A program made the translations under genes and the position numbers. From Rhodococcus sp. 14-1411-2a (GTDB taxonomy: Bacteria > Actinomycetota > Actinomycetes > Mycobacteriales > Mycobacteriaceae), in assembly GCF_002259485.1 (NCBI RefSeq), contig NZ_NPGA01000014.1:186001-250000 (forward strand): 64,000 nt of DNA, read 5' to 3'. Positions 27,955 through 36,913 of the stretch are shown here, piece by piece (positions within the stretch are counted from its first letter, which is position 1; each line of letters begins with the position of its first letter). The notes below the pieces were generated by a model. That model saw only the letters and a list, made by a program, of their open reading frames with translations, did not search any database and was not told the origin of the DNA.

Positions 27955-29367
27955 GTGTCTTCTGCCCGATCTTGGACGCTGCGTACAGCGATCAGCGTGA
28001 TGACCGCCGCAGCGGCTTTCGCCGCCATGACGACGCCCGCTGCTGCTGCACCCGATTCGCCTGAGGTGGAAATTCAGCCGCCTCTGGCACCGTTCACGTG
28101 GCCGAAGATTCCGGAATTCGACACCGACTTCTACCTCCCTCCTGCCGACGTGGTGGCCGCGGCGGCCCCGGGCCAGATCATCGCCGCACGACCCGTCGAG
28201 CTGGCTACTCTCAACGTCATCCCCACGCAGGTCGACGCGTGGCAGCTGTCGTTTCGGTCGAACAACGGTCGCGACGAGCCGATAGCGGCGGTGACGACGG
28301 TCATGAAGCCACGTGGCGCGTCCGCCGCACCGCGCCCGTTGATCTCCATCCAATTGGCCGAGGATTCTCTCGCCGCCTACTGCGCGCCCTCGTACGCGAT
28401 GCGAGCGGGCGCAATTCCGTGGCCGGTCACGGGTGCGGTCACGTCGGGTGCTCAATTCCTCGAGGTGCAGGCAGCGTTGGCGCAGGGCTGGGCGGTGTCG
28501 GTTCCCGATCATCAAGGGCCGAACAACTCGTTCGCCGCAGGGCCGGTGGCCGGTCGGATCACACTCGACGGCATCCGAGCGGCCGAGAACTTCGCGCCTA
28601 TGCAGTTGGCGGGGGAGGCCACCAAGGTAGGGATGAGCGGTTACTCGGGCGGCGCGATAGCCACCGGACATGCGGCCGAACTGGCCGGCAGCTATGCCCC
28701 CGAGCTCGACATCGTCGGAGTCACCGAGGGCGGGACCCCCGCCGAGCTCGGGGCACTGGTCGACAACGCCAACAACACCCTGGGCTCGGGCATCGTCGCG
28801 GCCGGCATCATCGGTGCCAGTCGTGAGGATCCCGAGCTGGCGCGATTCATCGACGAACACATCGATCCGGTCGGCAGGACACTGTTCGCGGCCAAGGACA
28901 ATCTCTGTGTCGGATACACCTCTGCACTACTGCCGTTTCTCAATCTCAAAGGATTCCTCCGTACCGAAGGCGACCCGATCCAACAACCGGTGGTGAAAAA
29001 GGCGCTGTCCGCGATGCGGCTCGGCGACACCACTCCCAACATGCCGCTCTACGTCTACCACTCGAACCCGGACTGGCTGGTGCCGATAGGACCGGTCAAT
29101 GCGATGGTCGATTCGTACTGCAGCCGTCCGGGTGCCGATGTCACCTACACTCGCGATCATTTCAGTGAGCACATCACTCTGGAGTTGATCGCCTTTCCGA
29201 GCGCGGTGTTGTGGATGCGCGACCGCTTTGCCGGTATTCCGGTGGAACCGGGTTGCCGAACGAACGATGTCGGTTCGATGGCACTCGACACGAATGCACA
29301 CCCGCTCTTCGTCGATGCGGTAGGCGAGATAATTGCCGGACTGTTCGGTAAGCCGATCGGGGCGTGA
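27955..29367 (+). CDS. secreted LIP-family lipase
   Basis: A 470-residue alpha/beta hydrolase of the secretory lipase family. GTG at 27955 has GAAGGAG eight bases upstream and yields a Sec signal peptide (SSARSWTLRTAISVMTAAAA, cleavage after TPAAA). The nucleophile is the serine in GMSGYSGGAI, the likely acid is in HSNPDWLVPI and the histidine in RDHFSEHITLE. It probably hydrolyses triacylglycerols or long-chain esters outside the cell. A longer in-frame start at 27868 would bury the signal peptide and is less likely. It stands just before a TetR gene. Confidence 0.88.
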   Translation: MSSARSWTLRTAISVMTAAAAFAAMTTPAAAAPDSPEVEIQPPLAPFTWPKIPEFDTDFYLPPADVVAAAAPGQIIAARPVELATLNVIPTQVDAWQLSFRSNNGRDEPIAAVTTVMKPRGASAAPRPLISIQLAEDSLAAYCAPSYAMRAGAIPWPVTGAVTSGAQFLEVQAALAQGWAVSVPDHQGPNNSFAAGPVAGRITLDGIRAAENFAPMQLAGEATKVGMSGYSGGAIATGHAAELAGSYAPELDIVGVTEGGTPAELGALVDNANNTLGSGIVAAGIIGASREDPELARFIDEHIDPVGRTLFAAKDNLCVGYTSALLPFLNLKGFLRTEGDPIQQPVVKKALSAMRLGDTTPNMPLYVYHSNPDWLVPIGPVNAMVDSYCSRPGADVTYTRDHFSEHITLELIAFPSAVLWMRDRFAGIPVEPGCRTNDVGSMALDTNAHPLFVDAVGEIIAGLFGKPIGA

Positions 29368-29398
29368 AAAGACCGATCGGCGCACGGCGGGCGACGGA

Positions 29399-29426
29399 GT
29401 CACCGGCGGTAGACTCCGCCGGTGAC
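29399..29426. promoter_or_regulatory. palindrome around the -10 box and start of a TetR gene
   Basis: Perfect 11-base arms GTCACCGGCGG and CCGCCGGTGAC enclose TAGACT. TAGACT reads as a -10 box placed six bases before the GTG start at 29422, so the regulator would bind right on a leaderless promoter. Confidence 0.6.
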
Positions 29427-30063
29427 TGTCGCCGACGATAAGGGCCGCATGTACGCCGGACAATCGTCCGCCGCGCGAAAAGCCGATCGCCGCGCACGGT
29501 TCTTGCACGCCGGGATCGAGGTCATCGGGGTACGTGGCTATGCAGCCACCTCGGTAGCGGATATCTGCACTGCTGCCGGTCTGGCGCGCAGTCAGTTCTA
29601 CAGCGAATTTGCCAACCGTGAGGCACTGCTCATCGACGTGTACGACCTGATCCAGGACGATGCGCTGGCGGCAGTCGTTGCAGCGCTCGACGGACACATC
29701 GATCGAGATCGCCGCGCGCTCGTCGCCGCTGCGATGACGGCCTTGGTCGGATCGATCGGAGGTGACCCGCGACGGGCGCGAATTTCCTATCTGGAGATGC
29801 TGGGCGTCAGCGACGCCGTCGAACAGCACCGGACACGCCGTCGTGCACAGTGGGTTGATTTCTTCGAGAACACGCTACGTTCCGAAATCGGTTCCGACTT
29901 CGTTCCGCCAGGTGGATATCATTTGGCCGCAACGGCATTCCTCGGTGCGCTCACCGAGATCGTCTCCGACTGGTCCCGCACCGACCCTCCCCGCCCGCCC
30001 ATCGAGCGCATAGTGGAGACGATGGTCGCCGTGCTCGGAGCCTTTGTTCCGGACCTGAACTGA
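29422..30063 (+). CDS. TetR family transcriptional regulator
   Basis: A 213-residue TetR protein. DNA-binding residues are in FLHAGIEVIGVRGYAATSVA and TAAGLARSQFYSEFANREAL; the rest is a variable helical ligand domain. The GTG start is inside an operator-like palindrome that contains a -10 box, so it is likely autoregulated and leaderless. It lies between the lipase and the CoA-transferase and could control either. Confidence 0.85.
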   Translation: MTVADDKGRMYAGQSSAARKADRRARFLHAGIEVIGVRGYAATSVADICTAAGLARSQFYSEFANREALLIDVYDLIQDDALAAVVAALDGHIDRDRRALVAAAMTALVGSIGGDPRRARISYLEMLGVSDAVEQHRTRRRAQWVDFFENTLRSEIGSDFVPPGGYHLAATAFLGALTEIVSDWSRTDPPRPPIERIVETMVAVLGAFVPDLN

Positions 30064-30094
30064 ACTGCAGCCTGCCGCGCAATACAGTGGACCG

Positions 30095-31204
30095 ATGACA
30101 GATGCCACCGGTCCGCTCGCAGGACTTGTCGTCGCGGATTTCTCTCGCGTACTCGCAGGCCCGTACGCGACGATGATGCTCGGCGACATGGGCGCCGAGG
30201 TCATCAAGATCGAAAGGCCCGGGATCGGTGACGACACCCGATCGTGGGGACCACCGTACGACTCTGCCGGTACGGCAACGTATTTCAACTCGGTCAATCG
30301 CAACAAGACGTCGAGGTTCATCGACCTGCAATCCGAGGGCGGCGTAGCCGAGGCGCGGGAGATCGTTTCGGGCGCAGACATTCTGATCGAGAACTTCCGA
30401 GCCGGTGCAATGGACCGGCTCGGACTGGGCTACTCGGATCTGGCTCGAACAAATCCCGGTCTGATCTACTGTTCGATCACCGGCTTCGGCACCGGTGGAG
30501 GCTCCGCCCTGCCCGGATACGATCTGGTGGTGCAGGCCGTCGGCGGTCTGATGAGCGTCACCGGCCCCGATTCCTCGACGCCCACCAAAGTGGGAGTGGC
30601 GATGGTCGACATCGTCACCGGACTGCACGCACTCAGCGGAATCCTTGCGGCACTGCATCATCGATCGAGCACCGGTGCGGGTCAGCAGGTGCATACCTCA
30701 CTGATGGCGTCGGTATTGTCCGCGTTGAGCAACCAGTCCTCGGCTTATCTCGGGGCAGGCGTCGTACCGCGGCCGATGGGCAACAAGCACCCATCGCTCG
30801 TACCGTACGAGGTGTTCGAGACCGCAGACCGTCCGCTCGCGTTGGCAGTGGGCAACGACCGGCAATTCTCGGAGCTTGCGGAGGTGCTGGCTATGCCGAA
30901 ACTGGCTGCAGACGAGCGCTTCTCGTCCAACTCTGCTCGCGTCGAACATCGAGATCAGTTGGTCGACATCCTGAACTCGGCTTTGCGATCACGTACAGCC
31001 GACGAATGGTACCGAGAACTGATGGCCCGCAACGTCCCCGCGGGGCCGGTCAATTCGATCGACGAGGCCTTCGCCTTCGCGGAGTCGCTCGGGCTCGAAC
31101 CGCGAGTCCAGGTTCCGGGAGCAGCGGCCGAGGGCGTCCGCAATCCTCTGGATTTCTCGGCAACCCCGGTGAACTACCGCCTGCCACCGCCGGCCGGGAC
31201 CTAG
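30095..31204 (+). CDS. family III CoA-transferase (CaiB/BaiF), second copy
   Basis: A 369-residue family III CoA-transferase: LVVADFSRVLAGPYATMMLG at the N-terminus, ENFRAGAMDRLGLGY and the VAMVDIVTGLHA segment with the catalytic-type aspartate. It is somewhat shorter than the 407-residue paralogue at 19.7 kb. ATG at 30095 has TACAGT six bases upstream, the pattern of a leaderless gene. The acid substrate is unknown. Its stop shares the palindrome CTAG with the stop of the convergent SIMPL gene. Confidence 0.85.
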   Translation: MTDATGPLAGLVVADFSRVLAGPYATMMLGDMGAEVIKIERPGIGDDTRSWGPPYDSAGTATYFNSVNRNKTSRFIDLQSEGGVAEAREIVSGADILIENFRAGAMDRLGLGYSDLARTNPGLIYCSITGFGTGGGSALPGYDLVVQAVGGLMSVTGPDSSTPTKVGVAMVDIVTGLHALSGILAALHHRSSTGAGQQVHTSLMASVLSALSNQSSAYLGAGVVPRPMGNKHPSLVPYEVFETADRPLALAVGNDRQFSELAEVLAMPKLAADERFSSNSARVEHRDQLVDILNSALRSRTADEWYRELMARNVPAGPVNSIDEAFAFAESLGLEPRVQVPGAAAEGVRNPLDFSATPVNYRLPPPAGT

Positions 31205-31932
31205 TTCAACGCCCACTTCACCGACACGGACACGCTGACGGTCTGTTGTCCCGGCTCGATGGGCACTGCCGTGTCGAACGAAGTGGCGGACTCGCCGAAC
31301 GACCTCGGCTGCTCCTGGCCGGTGATCGACTCCGTGATCGACAGAACGTCCCCGAGTTCTCCGCCTGCGAGTGACGCGTACTGCTCGGCGCGATCGCGGG
31401 CGTCGGCGAACGCCCTGGACCGGGCATCGGCGATCAGCTCGGAATCGTCGTCGATCTTGAAGGAGACCCCGGAGATGCGGGTCGCGTTTCCGCCGGCCGA
31501 CGTGGCGTCGCCCAGGACTGCAGATGCCTTCGACAGGTCGCGAACCGTCACCTGCAGGGTGTTGGTGGCCTGATAACCGGAAATCGCGGAGGTGCCGCCC
31601 GGCAGTGCGCCGGAGTACTGCGGATCGATCGACACCTGTTGAGTCTGGATGTCCTCGCGGGCGACACCGGCCGCGACAACCGCGTCCGTGACGTCACTCA
31701 CGGCCGCGTTCGCCTGTTCGATGGCGGCGGTGACGTCCTCGGCCGTGGCCTGGACGCCGATCTGGGTCGTCAACGTGTCCGGCGCACCTTGCACTTCTCC
31801 GACGCCGTTGACGTTCACTCCGGGAGGTCCATCGGCAGACGAGGTCGCTGGACTGCTGCAGCCCGCGGTCAACGCCACAGCCAGCGTTACGGCCGACACG
31901 CACGATCCGAACATCCATCGATTTCGACTCAT
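31201..31932 (-). CDS. SIMPL domain lipoprotein (DUF541)
   Basis: A 243-residue periplasmic/cell-wall lipoprotein. After basic residues (MSRNRWM) comes a hydrophobic stretch ending in the lipobox LTAGCSS (Cys25), the site of acylation. The rest is a SIMPL domain with the repeated GVGEVQGAPDTLTTQIGV start and a conserved ISGYQATNTLQVTVRDL segment. Function of the domain is not well defined; bacterial relatives affect oxidative stress and the envelope. ATG at 31932 fits the signal peptide better than 31950. It follows the YceI gene by 38 bases. Confidence 0.85.
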   Translation of the reverse strand: MSRNRWMFGSCVSAVTLAVALTAGCSSPATSSADGPPGVNVNGVGEVQGAPDTLTTQIGVQATAEDVTAAIEQANAAVSDVTDAVVAAGVAREDIQTQQVSIDPQYSGALPGGTSAISGYQATNTLQVTVRDLSKASAVLGDATSAGGNATRISGVSFKIDDDSELIADARSRAFADARDRAEQYASLAGGELGDVLSITESITGQEQPRSFGESATSFDTAVPIEPGQQTVSVSVSVKWALN

Positions 31933-31970
31933 CGCCGTAGTGTCCACCATGACAGGCGAATTGGAAAGAC

Positions 31971-32522
31971 TCAGGGCTTGCGATACTCGGCGTCGAACGT
32001 CACGGTGACCTCATCCACTACTTTCATGGCTCCGAACATCTGTGAATACGGAGTGATCTTGTAATCCGATTGACGCACAACAGTTTCCGAAACGAGATGC
32101 CACCGATCTCCGAGGTCGGTGACGTTCACATCCACGGTGACCTCCCTCGAAACGCCGTGGATCTCCGTTATGCCGGTCAGTCGAAATCCGGCGTCGACGG
32201 CGGTGATGTCGGTCGATCGGAATGTGATCGACGGGTATCGGCCGGCGTCGAAGCTCTTGAGCGCGTTGGCTTTCGCTACTATCTTCTCCGGTCCGATCAA
32301 GGGCGTCAGTCCACCCTCGCCGTCGATCACATCGATCGATCCCACCTCGGCGTCCAGGGTGACCGCGGTGGGTGCGTCCCCGGACCACTCGACGGTGGCG
32401 GTCCAGGAGGTCACCGCAATCGTGAGGCGATGCCCCATCTTGGATGCCTTTCCGGTGACATCCGTCCGGACAGCCAACTGTCCGCCGTGCGATGCGTCGA
32501 GCGTCCAGGTCTCGGTACTCAT
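31971..32522 (-). CDS. YceI family protein, cytosolic form
   Basis: A 183-residue lipocalin-like YceI protein without signal peptide. It shows the family core: WTLDASHGGQLAVRTDVTGK, YPSITFRSTDITAVDAGFRL and SYKITPYSQM-type C-terminus (residues DYKITPYSQMFG). YceI proteins bind isoprenoid or lipid-like ligands. ATG at 32522 is the family start; upstream in-frame starts are unsupported. It is read together with the SIMPL lipoprotein and divergent from dihydroxyacetone kinase. Confidence 0.85.
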   Translation of the reverse strand: MSTETWTLDASHGGQLAVRTDVTGKASKMGHRLTIAVTSWTATVEWSGDAPTAVTLDAEVGSIDVIDGEGGLTPLIGPEKIVAKANALKSFDAGRYPSITFRSTDITAVDAGFRLTGITEIHGVSREVTVDVNVTDLGDRWHLVSETVVRQSDYKITPYSQMFGAMKVVDEVTVTFDAEYRKP

Positions 32523-32587
32523 GCCCCGACTGTATCGGTCCTGCAGAACCGATGAAGGGACGCGGCGCAGGTGGTTAGGGTGGAGCC

Positions 32588-34246
32588 ATGTTCTCCAATT
32601 CCCCTCGAACATTCGTCGCCGACGCCCTCCGCGGTTTCGTCGCCGCCACCGACGACGTCACGTGGCATGCCGATCCCGGATTTCTGACCCGCCGCTACCG
32701 CATCTCCGACGGTCAGGTCGCCCTGCTGTCCGGTGGGGGATCGGGCCACGAGCCGCTGCACGCCGGCTTCATCGGACGCGGCATGCTCACCGGCGCGTGC
32801 CCGGGTCTGATCTTCACCTCACCCAACGCTCTCCAGGTACACGAAGCATCGAAGGCCGTGGACTCCGGCGGCGGAGTGCTGCACATCGTGAAGAACTACA
32901 CCGGCGACGTGATGAACTTCATGATCGCCCGAGAGCTGTTGCAGGAAGACGGTATTGCGGCCGACGTCGTTCTCGTCGACGACGACGTGGCCAGTGAGAG
33001 CGAGGACGGTCCAGGTCGACGCGGCACCGCAGCAACCATCGTCGTCGAAAAGGTGTGCGGCGCAGCAGCGGAACGCGGCGACAGCCTGCAGGCGGTGGTC
33101 GCGCTGGGGCGTCGAACCGCGGAGAACGCACGCAGCATGGCGGTCGCGCTGAACCCGCCCACCTTGCCGGGAGCAGACGAACCGTCCTTCGAATTGCCCA
33201 AGGAGGAGATCGAACTCGGCATCGGCATCCACGGAGAACGCGGCACCGACCGTGTGTCCCAGCTGCCCGCTCGGGAAATCGTGGAGAAGCTGACCGAGCC
33301 CATCGTGGATTCGCTCGGATTGAACTCGGGCGAAACGGTGATCGCGATCGTCAACGGGCTCGGGGCAACGCATCCGCTCGAACTGCATCTACTGTTCGGC
33401 GAACTCTCGGAATACCTCCACGGCAAAGGGATCGAGATTTCCCGCTCGCTGGTCGGGAGCTTCGTCACCGCGCTGAACATGGGCGGAGCCTCGATCACCC
33501 TGGTCCGCGCAGACGACGAGATGCTCGAACTCTGGGATGCACCCACCGACGCACCCGGCTGGCCCAACGCATCGAGCCGTGGTGCGAAACCGGTGGCCGA
33601 ACGCGGCGCATTCGGACCGACCTTCACGCCGTCCGACACCGGCGACCGATCGGCGTTCGTCTCGGAGTGGATCGGGTCGTGGGCGCAGCGGGTACTCGAC
33701 GAGGAACCGGCCCTGACCGAGCTGGACCGCAAGGCAGGCGACGGCGATTTCGGAACCAACATGGTGGCCGCCCTCGAACAGCTCGATCTGGACGCTGTGA
33801 AGGAAAGCTACTCGGCAGCAACGGTATTCGAGGCGGTGAGCGAGGCCTACCTCGGCCACGCAGGCGGTACGTCCGGAGCGCTGTTCGGCATCTGGTTCCG
33901 CCAGTTCTACCGGACGATGCTCGAAACCGAGCCGGATCTCGCGGCTATCGGACAGGCCGCCAGGGCAGGACTCGACAGCATCACCGAACTCGGTGGTGCC
34001 CGGGTGGGCGACAAGACGATGGTCGACGCTATCGCCCCGGCCGTCGACGCGCTCGAGAAGGACGGCGGCACCCTGCAGGACGCTGCCGACGCGGCGAAAT
34101 CCGGAGCCGAATCGACGAACGACATCACTGCCAACCGCGGCCGCGCCAGCTACGTCGGTGAGGCCGCACGCGGCGTCGTCGACCCCGGTGCGCTGGTCAT
34201 GGCCTGGTTCTTCGAGGCGGCAGCTGGTTCTACCCCAGAGAGTTGA
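32588..34246 (+). CDS. dhaK: dihydroxyacetone kinase, DhaK-DhaL fusion
   Basis: A 552-residue ATP-dependent kinase. The N-terminal DhaK domain (to about 330) shows LLSGGGSGHEPLHAGFIGRG, and GIGIHGERGTD carries the histidine (His215) that binds dihydroxyacetone covalently. The C-terminal DhaL domain (from about 355) has the metal aspartates in KAGDGDFGTNM and TVFEAVSEAYLGHAGGTSGAL-type loops. ATG at 32588 has TAGGGT six bases upstream. The 3' end overlaps the convergent msrC gene by 17 bases. It feeds glycerol/dihydroxyacetone into glycolysis. Confidence 0.92.
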   Translation: MFSNSPRTFVADALRGFVAATDDVTWHADPGFLTRRYRISDGQVALLSGGGSGHEPLHAGFIGRGMLTGACPGLIFTSPNALQVHEASKAVDSGGGVLHIVKNYTGDVMNFMIARELLQEDGIAADVVLVDDDVASESEDGPGRRGTAATIVVEKVCGAAAERGDSLQAVVALGRRTAENARSMAVALNPPTLPGADEPSFELPKEEIELGIGIHGERGTDRVSQLPAREIVEKLTEPIVDSLGLNSGETVIAIVNGLGATHPLELHLLFGELSEYLHGKGIEISRSLVGSFVTALNMGGASITLVRADDEMLELWDAPTDAPGWPNASSRGAKPVAERGAFGPTFTPSDTGDRSAFVSEWIGSWAQRVLDEEPALTELDRKAGDGDFGTNMVAALEQLDLDAVKESYSAATVFEAVSEAYLGHAGGTSGALFGIWFRQFYRTMLETEPDLAAIGQAARAGLDSITELGGARVGDKTMVDAIAPAVDALEKDGGTLQDAADAAKSGAESTNDITANRGRASYVGEAARGVVDPGALVMAWFFEAAAGSTPES

Positions 34247-34715
34247 GAAAAACCGCCGCGATCGCTTCGAGGCCGGCCTGATCGTCGGCGTCGAAGCGGT
34301 CGGGGACAGGGCTGTCCAGATCGAACACACCGATCAGGGTCTCGCCCTGGTACAGCGGTACGACGACCTCGGAGCGAGTGTTGGCATCGCACGCGATGTG
34401 GCCCGGGAAGGCATGGACGTCCGCGACGCGCTGTGTCTCACGGGTAGTTGCTGCCGCTCCGCAGACACCCTTGCTCAGGGCGATGCGCACGCAGGCAGGC
34501 TGACCCTGAAACGGCCCGACCACCAGTTCGGTGCCGTCGTACAGGTAGAAACCGACCCAATTGACCTCGGGCAGAGCGTGATAGACCAACGCGGAGAGAT
34601 TGGCGGCGTTCGCGATCAAATTCGGTTCTTCGAAGACCAGGCCGCGGGCCTGCTCGGTGAGCTGCTGGTACTGCTCGACCTTGGATCCGTTCAGTTCGGT
34701 CGCGGTGAAGGACAT
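34230..34715 (-). CDS. msrC: free methionine-(R)-sulfoxide reductase (GAF-type)
   Basis: A 161-residue single-GAF-domain enzyme. The three redox cysteines are in PACVRIALSKGVCG (Cys75, Cys85) and HAFPGHIACD (Cys109), the catalytic cysteine; VNWVGFYLYDG is the domain signature. It reduces free methionine-R-sulfoxide and is distinct from MsrA/MsrB. It overlaps the upstream DUF998 gene by 25 bases and belongs to a three-gene unit with a lipoprotein gene. Confidence 0.9.
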   Translation of the reverse strand: MSFTATELNGSKVEQYQQLTEQARGLVFEEPNLIANAANLSALVYHALPEVNWVGFYLYDGTELVVGPFQGQPACVRIALSKGVCGAAATTRETQRVADVHAFPGHIACDANTRSEVVVPLYQGETLIGVFDLDSPVPDRFDADDQAGLEAIAAVFLNSLG

Positions 34716-35380
34716 ACGCCGAGTCTAAGCGCACAGCCCAGCACCACCAGATACGCCGACATGCCGCCCACTTGAATCCGTTGCGCGATGCCGAGACCGT
34801 ACTGACCGGGCAGATTATCGGCGATCAACAGCCACGCGGTGGCCAGCGTCGTGAGGATCAGGACGGCAAGGCCCAGTGTGCGAAGCAGCGGGTACAGCCG
34901 GTAGCGGAACGCGGCCAGCGTGAACGCAACCATGACGGTGAAGATCGCGAACACCGCGACGGTGCTGGTCAGAGCATGAAGATGATGGAGTTGCGGGAAG
35001 AGCCCGCTGGGTTCGATCGGGCAACTCGGATCGTCGGCCGCGACACACTCGAGGGGGAGTTTCGCGTCGGCGATGGTCGCGACACCGAAGATGCCCGACG
35101 CCACCCAGCCGGTGACGAGGAGCCGTCGACGCGGGGTTGCCAGGAAGCCGAGGACCGCGGCGAGAATCATCAGCGAACCCGTGACGACGTCTGCGGTGGA
35201 GAAGAATTCGCGGTACGGCTGATCGCGGGCGTCGAGTTCGCTGAGGAAGGATGTGGTGGGGTCGAGTCCGGTATCGAGAAAGAATTCGGCCACCCACGCG
35301 GAATACAGCAGTCCGGCGAGGATCAAGCAGATTGCCCCTACGACACGGCGGATATCCACGCCTTCGGTTCTCGAACGCAC
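34691..35380 (-). CDS. DUF998 family membrane protein
   Basis: A 229-residue protein with about six membrane helices. It starts with a short basic region and helix VVGAICLILAGLLYSAWVAE; STADVVTGSLMILAAVLGF and the loop with LPLECVAADDPSCP follow, the latter with paired cysteines outside the membrane. DUF998 proteins have no assigned function. The start at 35380 is nine bases after the lipoprotein stop, and the end overlaps msrC, so the three genes likely form an operon. Confidence 0.8.
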   Translation of the reverse strand: MRSRTEGVDIRRVVGAICLILAGLLYSAWVAEFFLDTGLDPTTSFLSELDARDQPYREFFSTADVVTGSLMILAAVLGFLATPRRRLLVTGWVASGIFGVATIADAKLPLECVAADDPSCPIEPSGLFPQLHHLHALTSTVAVFAIFTVMVAFTLAAFRYRLYPLLRTLGLAVLILTTLATAWLLIADNLPGQYGLGIAQRIQVGGMSAYLVVLGCALRLGVCPSPRPN

Positions 35381-35389
35381 CGACCAAGG

Positions 35390-36433
35390 CTAGCCAGTCA
35401 GTACATCGGCGGTTGCCACCGCCAGGGCGACCGCGGAGTCGCAGTGGTCGGCCAGGACGGTCAGGGTGGGAACTGTGCGGGCATAGCGCGCGGCAGTGTT
35501 GTCCTCCTCGGGCATGCCGAGCACGGGGTTGCCCAGCACGATGTCGGCGAAGCACGCCGAGTCGGAACCGCGTGTTTCGACGGTGTAGCCGCCTTGCTGG
35601 ATGGGCTCGCGGTCCGTCGAACGCAGGTCGCCGTCGACGTAGCCGAGCGAGACGTCGAGCATCGCCAAGTTGTCCTCGAATGTTGCCGAGGACGCCGTGA
35701 AATGGCAACGGTACGGATCGGACGCAGGGTTCCAGCGGTCCACCGTCCAGGTTGCGGGCAAGTGTTCCAGGACCGCGCACGGGTCTTTCATGGCAAGCGG
35801 AAGGTTGTACTTGGAATCGGCACGCAGTGGTGGGTCGTCCAGCAGCGCGAGCGCTGTCTCGGTGACGGATATCGCTGCGGGGCACGCGTCCCCCACACTG
35901 CGGAACACCTCGATGGCGGCGAAACTACGACCGGACTCGGTGAGGTAGCCGTCCATGGCCCCCGCGGTGGCACCGTCGAACTCGTCGCGGAGCGGGAAGC
36001 TGATGCGGCACGACCCGTGCGACGCGTTCTCGCGATACACCTGTTCGCCACCGATCGTGATCTGCTCGGTGCCCTTGTCGTCGGAACTCGGCCGATATCC
36101 GTTCAGATCGACGGAGATGGAGTCGGTGGCGCTCGACCCCGCGGGATTCAGGCTGGCCGAGCACGTGCTCAATTCGCCGTCGGGCCGCAGCTGCACCACT
36201 GTGCCGAGGGCGGCGAGATCGTTCTGGGTGAGAAAGCCGCAAGGATCGAGACTGCGCACGAATTCTGCCGAATCGGCCAGATATCGGTCTGCCTCCGACA
36301 TCTCGAACCCGTACCGGCTCTGCGGCGACGAACTGCCTGCGGGAAAAGCGTTGCCGAGCAACACCACCGCGCATCCGCTCGTCGATACGGACATCGCCAG
36401 CGCCACCGCCGCGAGCAACAAATTTCTACGCAC
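35390..36433 (-). CDS. putative lipoprotein (DUF3558-like)
   Basis: A 347-residue exported protein. The N-terminus MRRNLLLAAVALAMSVSTSGC ends in a lipobox (Cys21), indicating a lipoprotein. Two related halves are suggested: FVRSLDPCGFLTQNDLAALG and later LAMKDPCAVLEHLPATW, each with an (D/K)PCxxL start as in DUF3558 lipoproteins of mycolic-acid bacteria. Several cysteines (CSASLNP, GSCRISFP, YRCHF) may form disulfides. Function unknown; probably envelope-related. It heads the unit with DUF998 and msrC. Confidence 0.75.
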   Translation of the reverse strand: MRRNLLLAAVALAMSVSTSGCAVVLLGNAFPAGSSSPQSRYGFEMSEADRYLADSAEFVRSLDPCGFLTQNDLAALGTVVQLRPDGELSTCSASLNPAGSSATDSISVDLNGYRPSSDDKGTEQITIGGEQVYRENASHGSCRISFPLRDEFDGATAGAMDGYLTESGRSFAAIEVFRSVGDACPAAISVTETALALLDDPPLRADSKYNLPLAMKDPCAVLEHLPATWTVDRWNPASDPYRCHFTASSATFEDNLAMLDVSLGYVDGDLRSTDREPIQQGGYTVETRGSDSACFADIVLGNPVLGMPEEDNTAARYARTVPTLTVLADHCDSAVALAVATADVLTG

Positions 36434-36496
36434 CGTTTTCCCCCGAACTCGATTCGACCGATCATGGGGTTGGACGCGCGGGGGCTCGAGATGGTT

Positions 36497-36913
36497 TCAG
36501 GCTCCTGAAAGTTCGTCGACCACGCGGTCGGCGGCGATGGCAGGGTCCTCGTGTTCCCAGATTCGCACCACACGCCAGCCCTCCGCGAGCAGTTTCTCGT
36601 CGGTGTCGCGATCGCGGGCCACGTTGGCGGCCAGTTTGTCGGCCCACCACTGCGCGTTGTTTCGGGGCGCGGTCGCGTGAATCGGGCAGCTGTGCCAGAA
36701 GCAGCCGTCGACGTAGACCGCGACCTTGCGCCTGGGGAACACCAGGTCTGCTCGACGCCTCATGCCCTTCAACGGAGCGCGATCGACGAAATATCGCAGG
36801 CCTCGCCGGTGGAGTGCTCGCCGCAGCGCCACCTCAGGCTTGGTGTCGCGTCGCTTCTGCTTGCTCAGGCGCGCACTGGTTTTCGCGTCGGTGACGGGGC
36901 GGTCTGCGCTCAT
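36497..36913 (-). CDS. vsr: very short patch repair (Vsr) endonuclease
   Basis: A 138-residue mismatch endonuclease. DTKPEVALRRALHRRGLRY, MRRRADLVFPRRKVAVYVDG (with catalytic Asp56) and CFWHSCPIH define the Vsr family. Vsr nicks next to T:G mismatches that arise by deamination of 5-methylcytosine in the recognition sequence of its partner methyltransferase. The start overlaps the methyltransferase stop (ATGA), so both are made together. The C-terminal VVRIWEHEDP is typical. Confidence 0.93.
   Translation of the reverse strand: MSADRPVTDAKTSARLSKQKRRDTKPEVALRRALHRRGLRYFVDRAPLKGMRRRADLVFPRRKVAVYVDGCFWHSCPIHATAPRNNAQWWADKLAANVARDRDTDEKLLAEGWRVVRIWEHEDPAIAADRVVDELSGA

Noticed and set aside
36495-36510. 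Hairpin TTTCAGG-CT-CCTGAAA at the end of vsr as a terminator
   Set aside because: Seven-base stem with low GC and no U tract on the coding strand; too weak to support.
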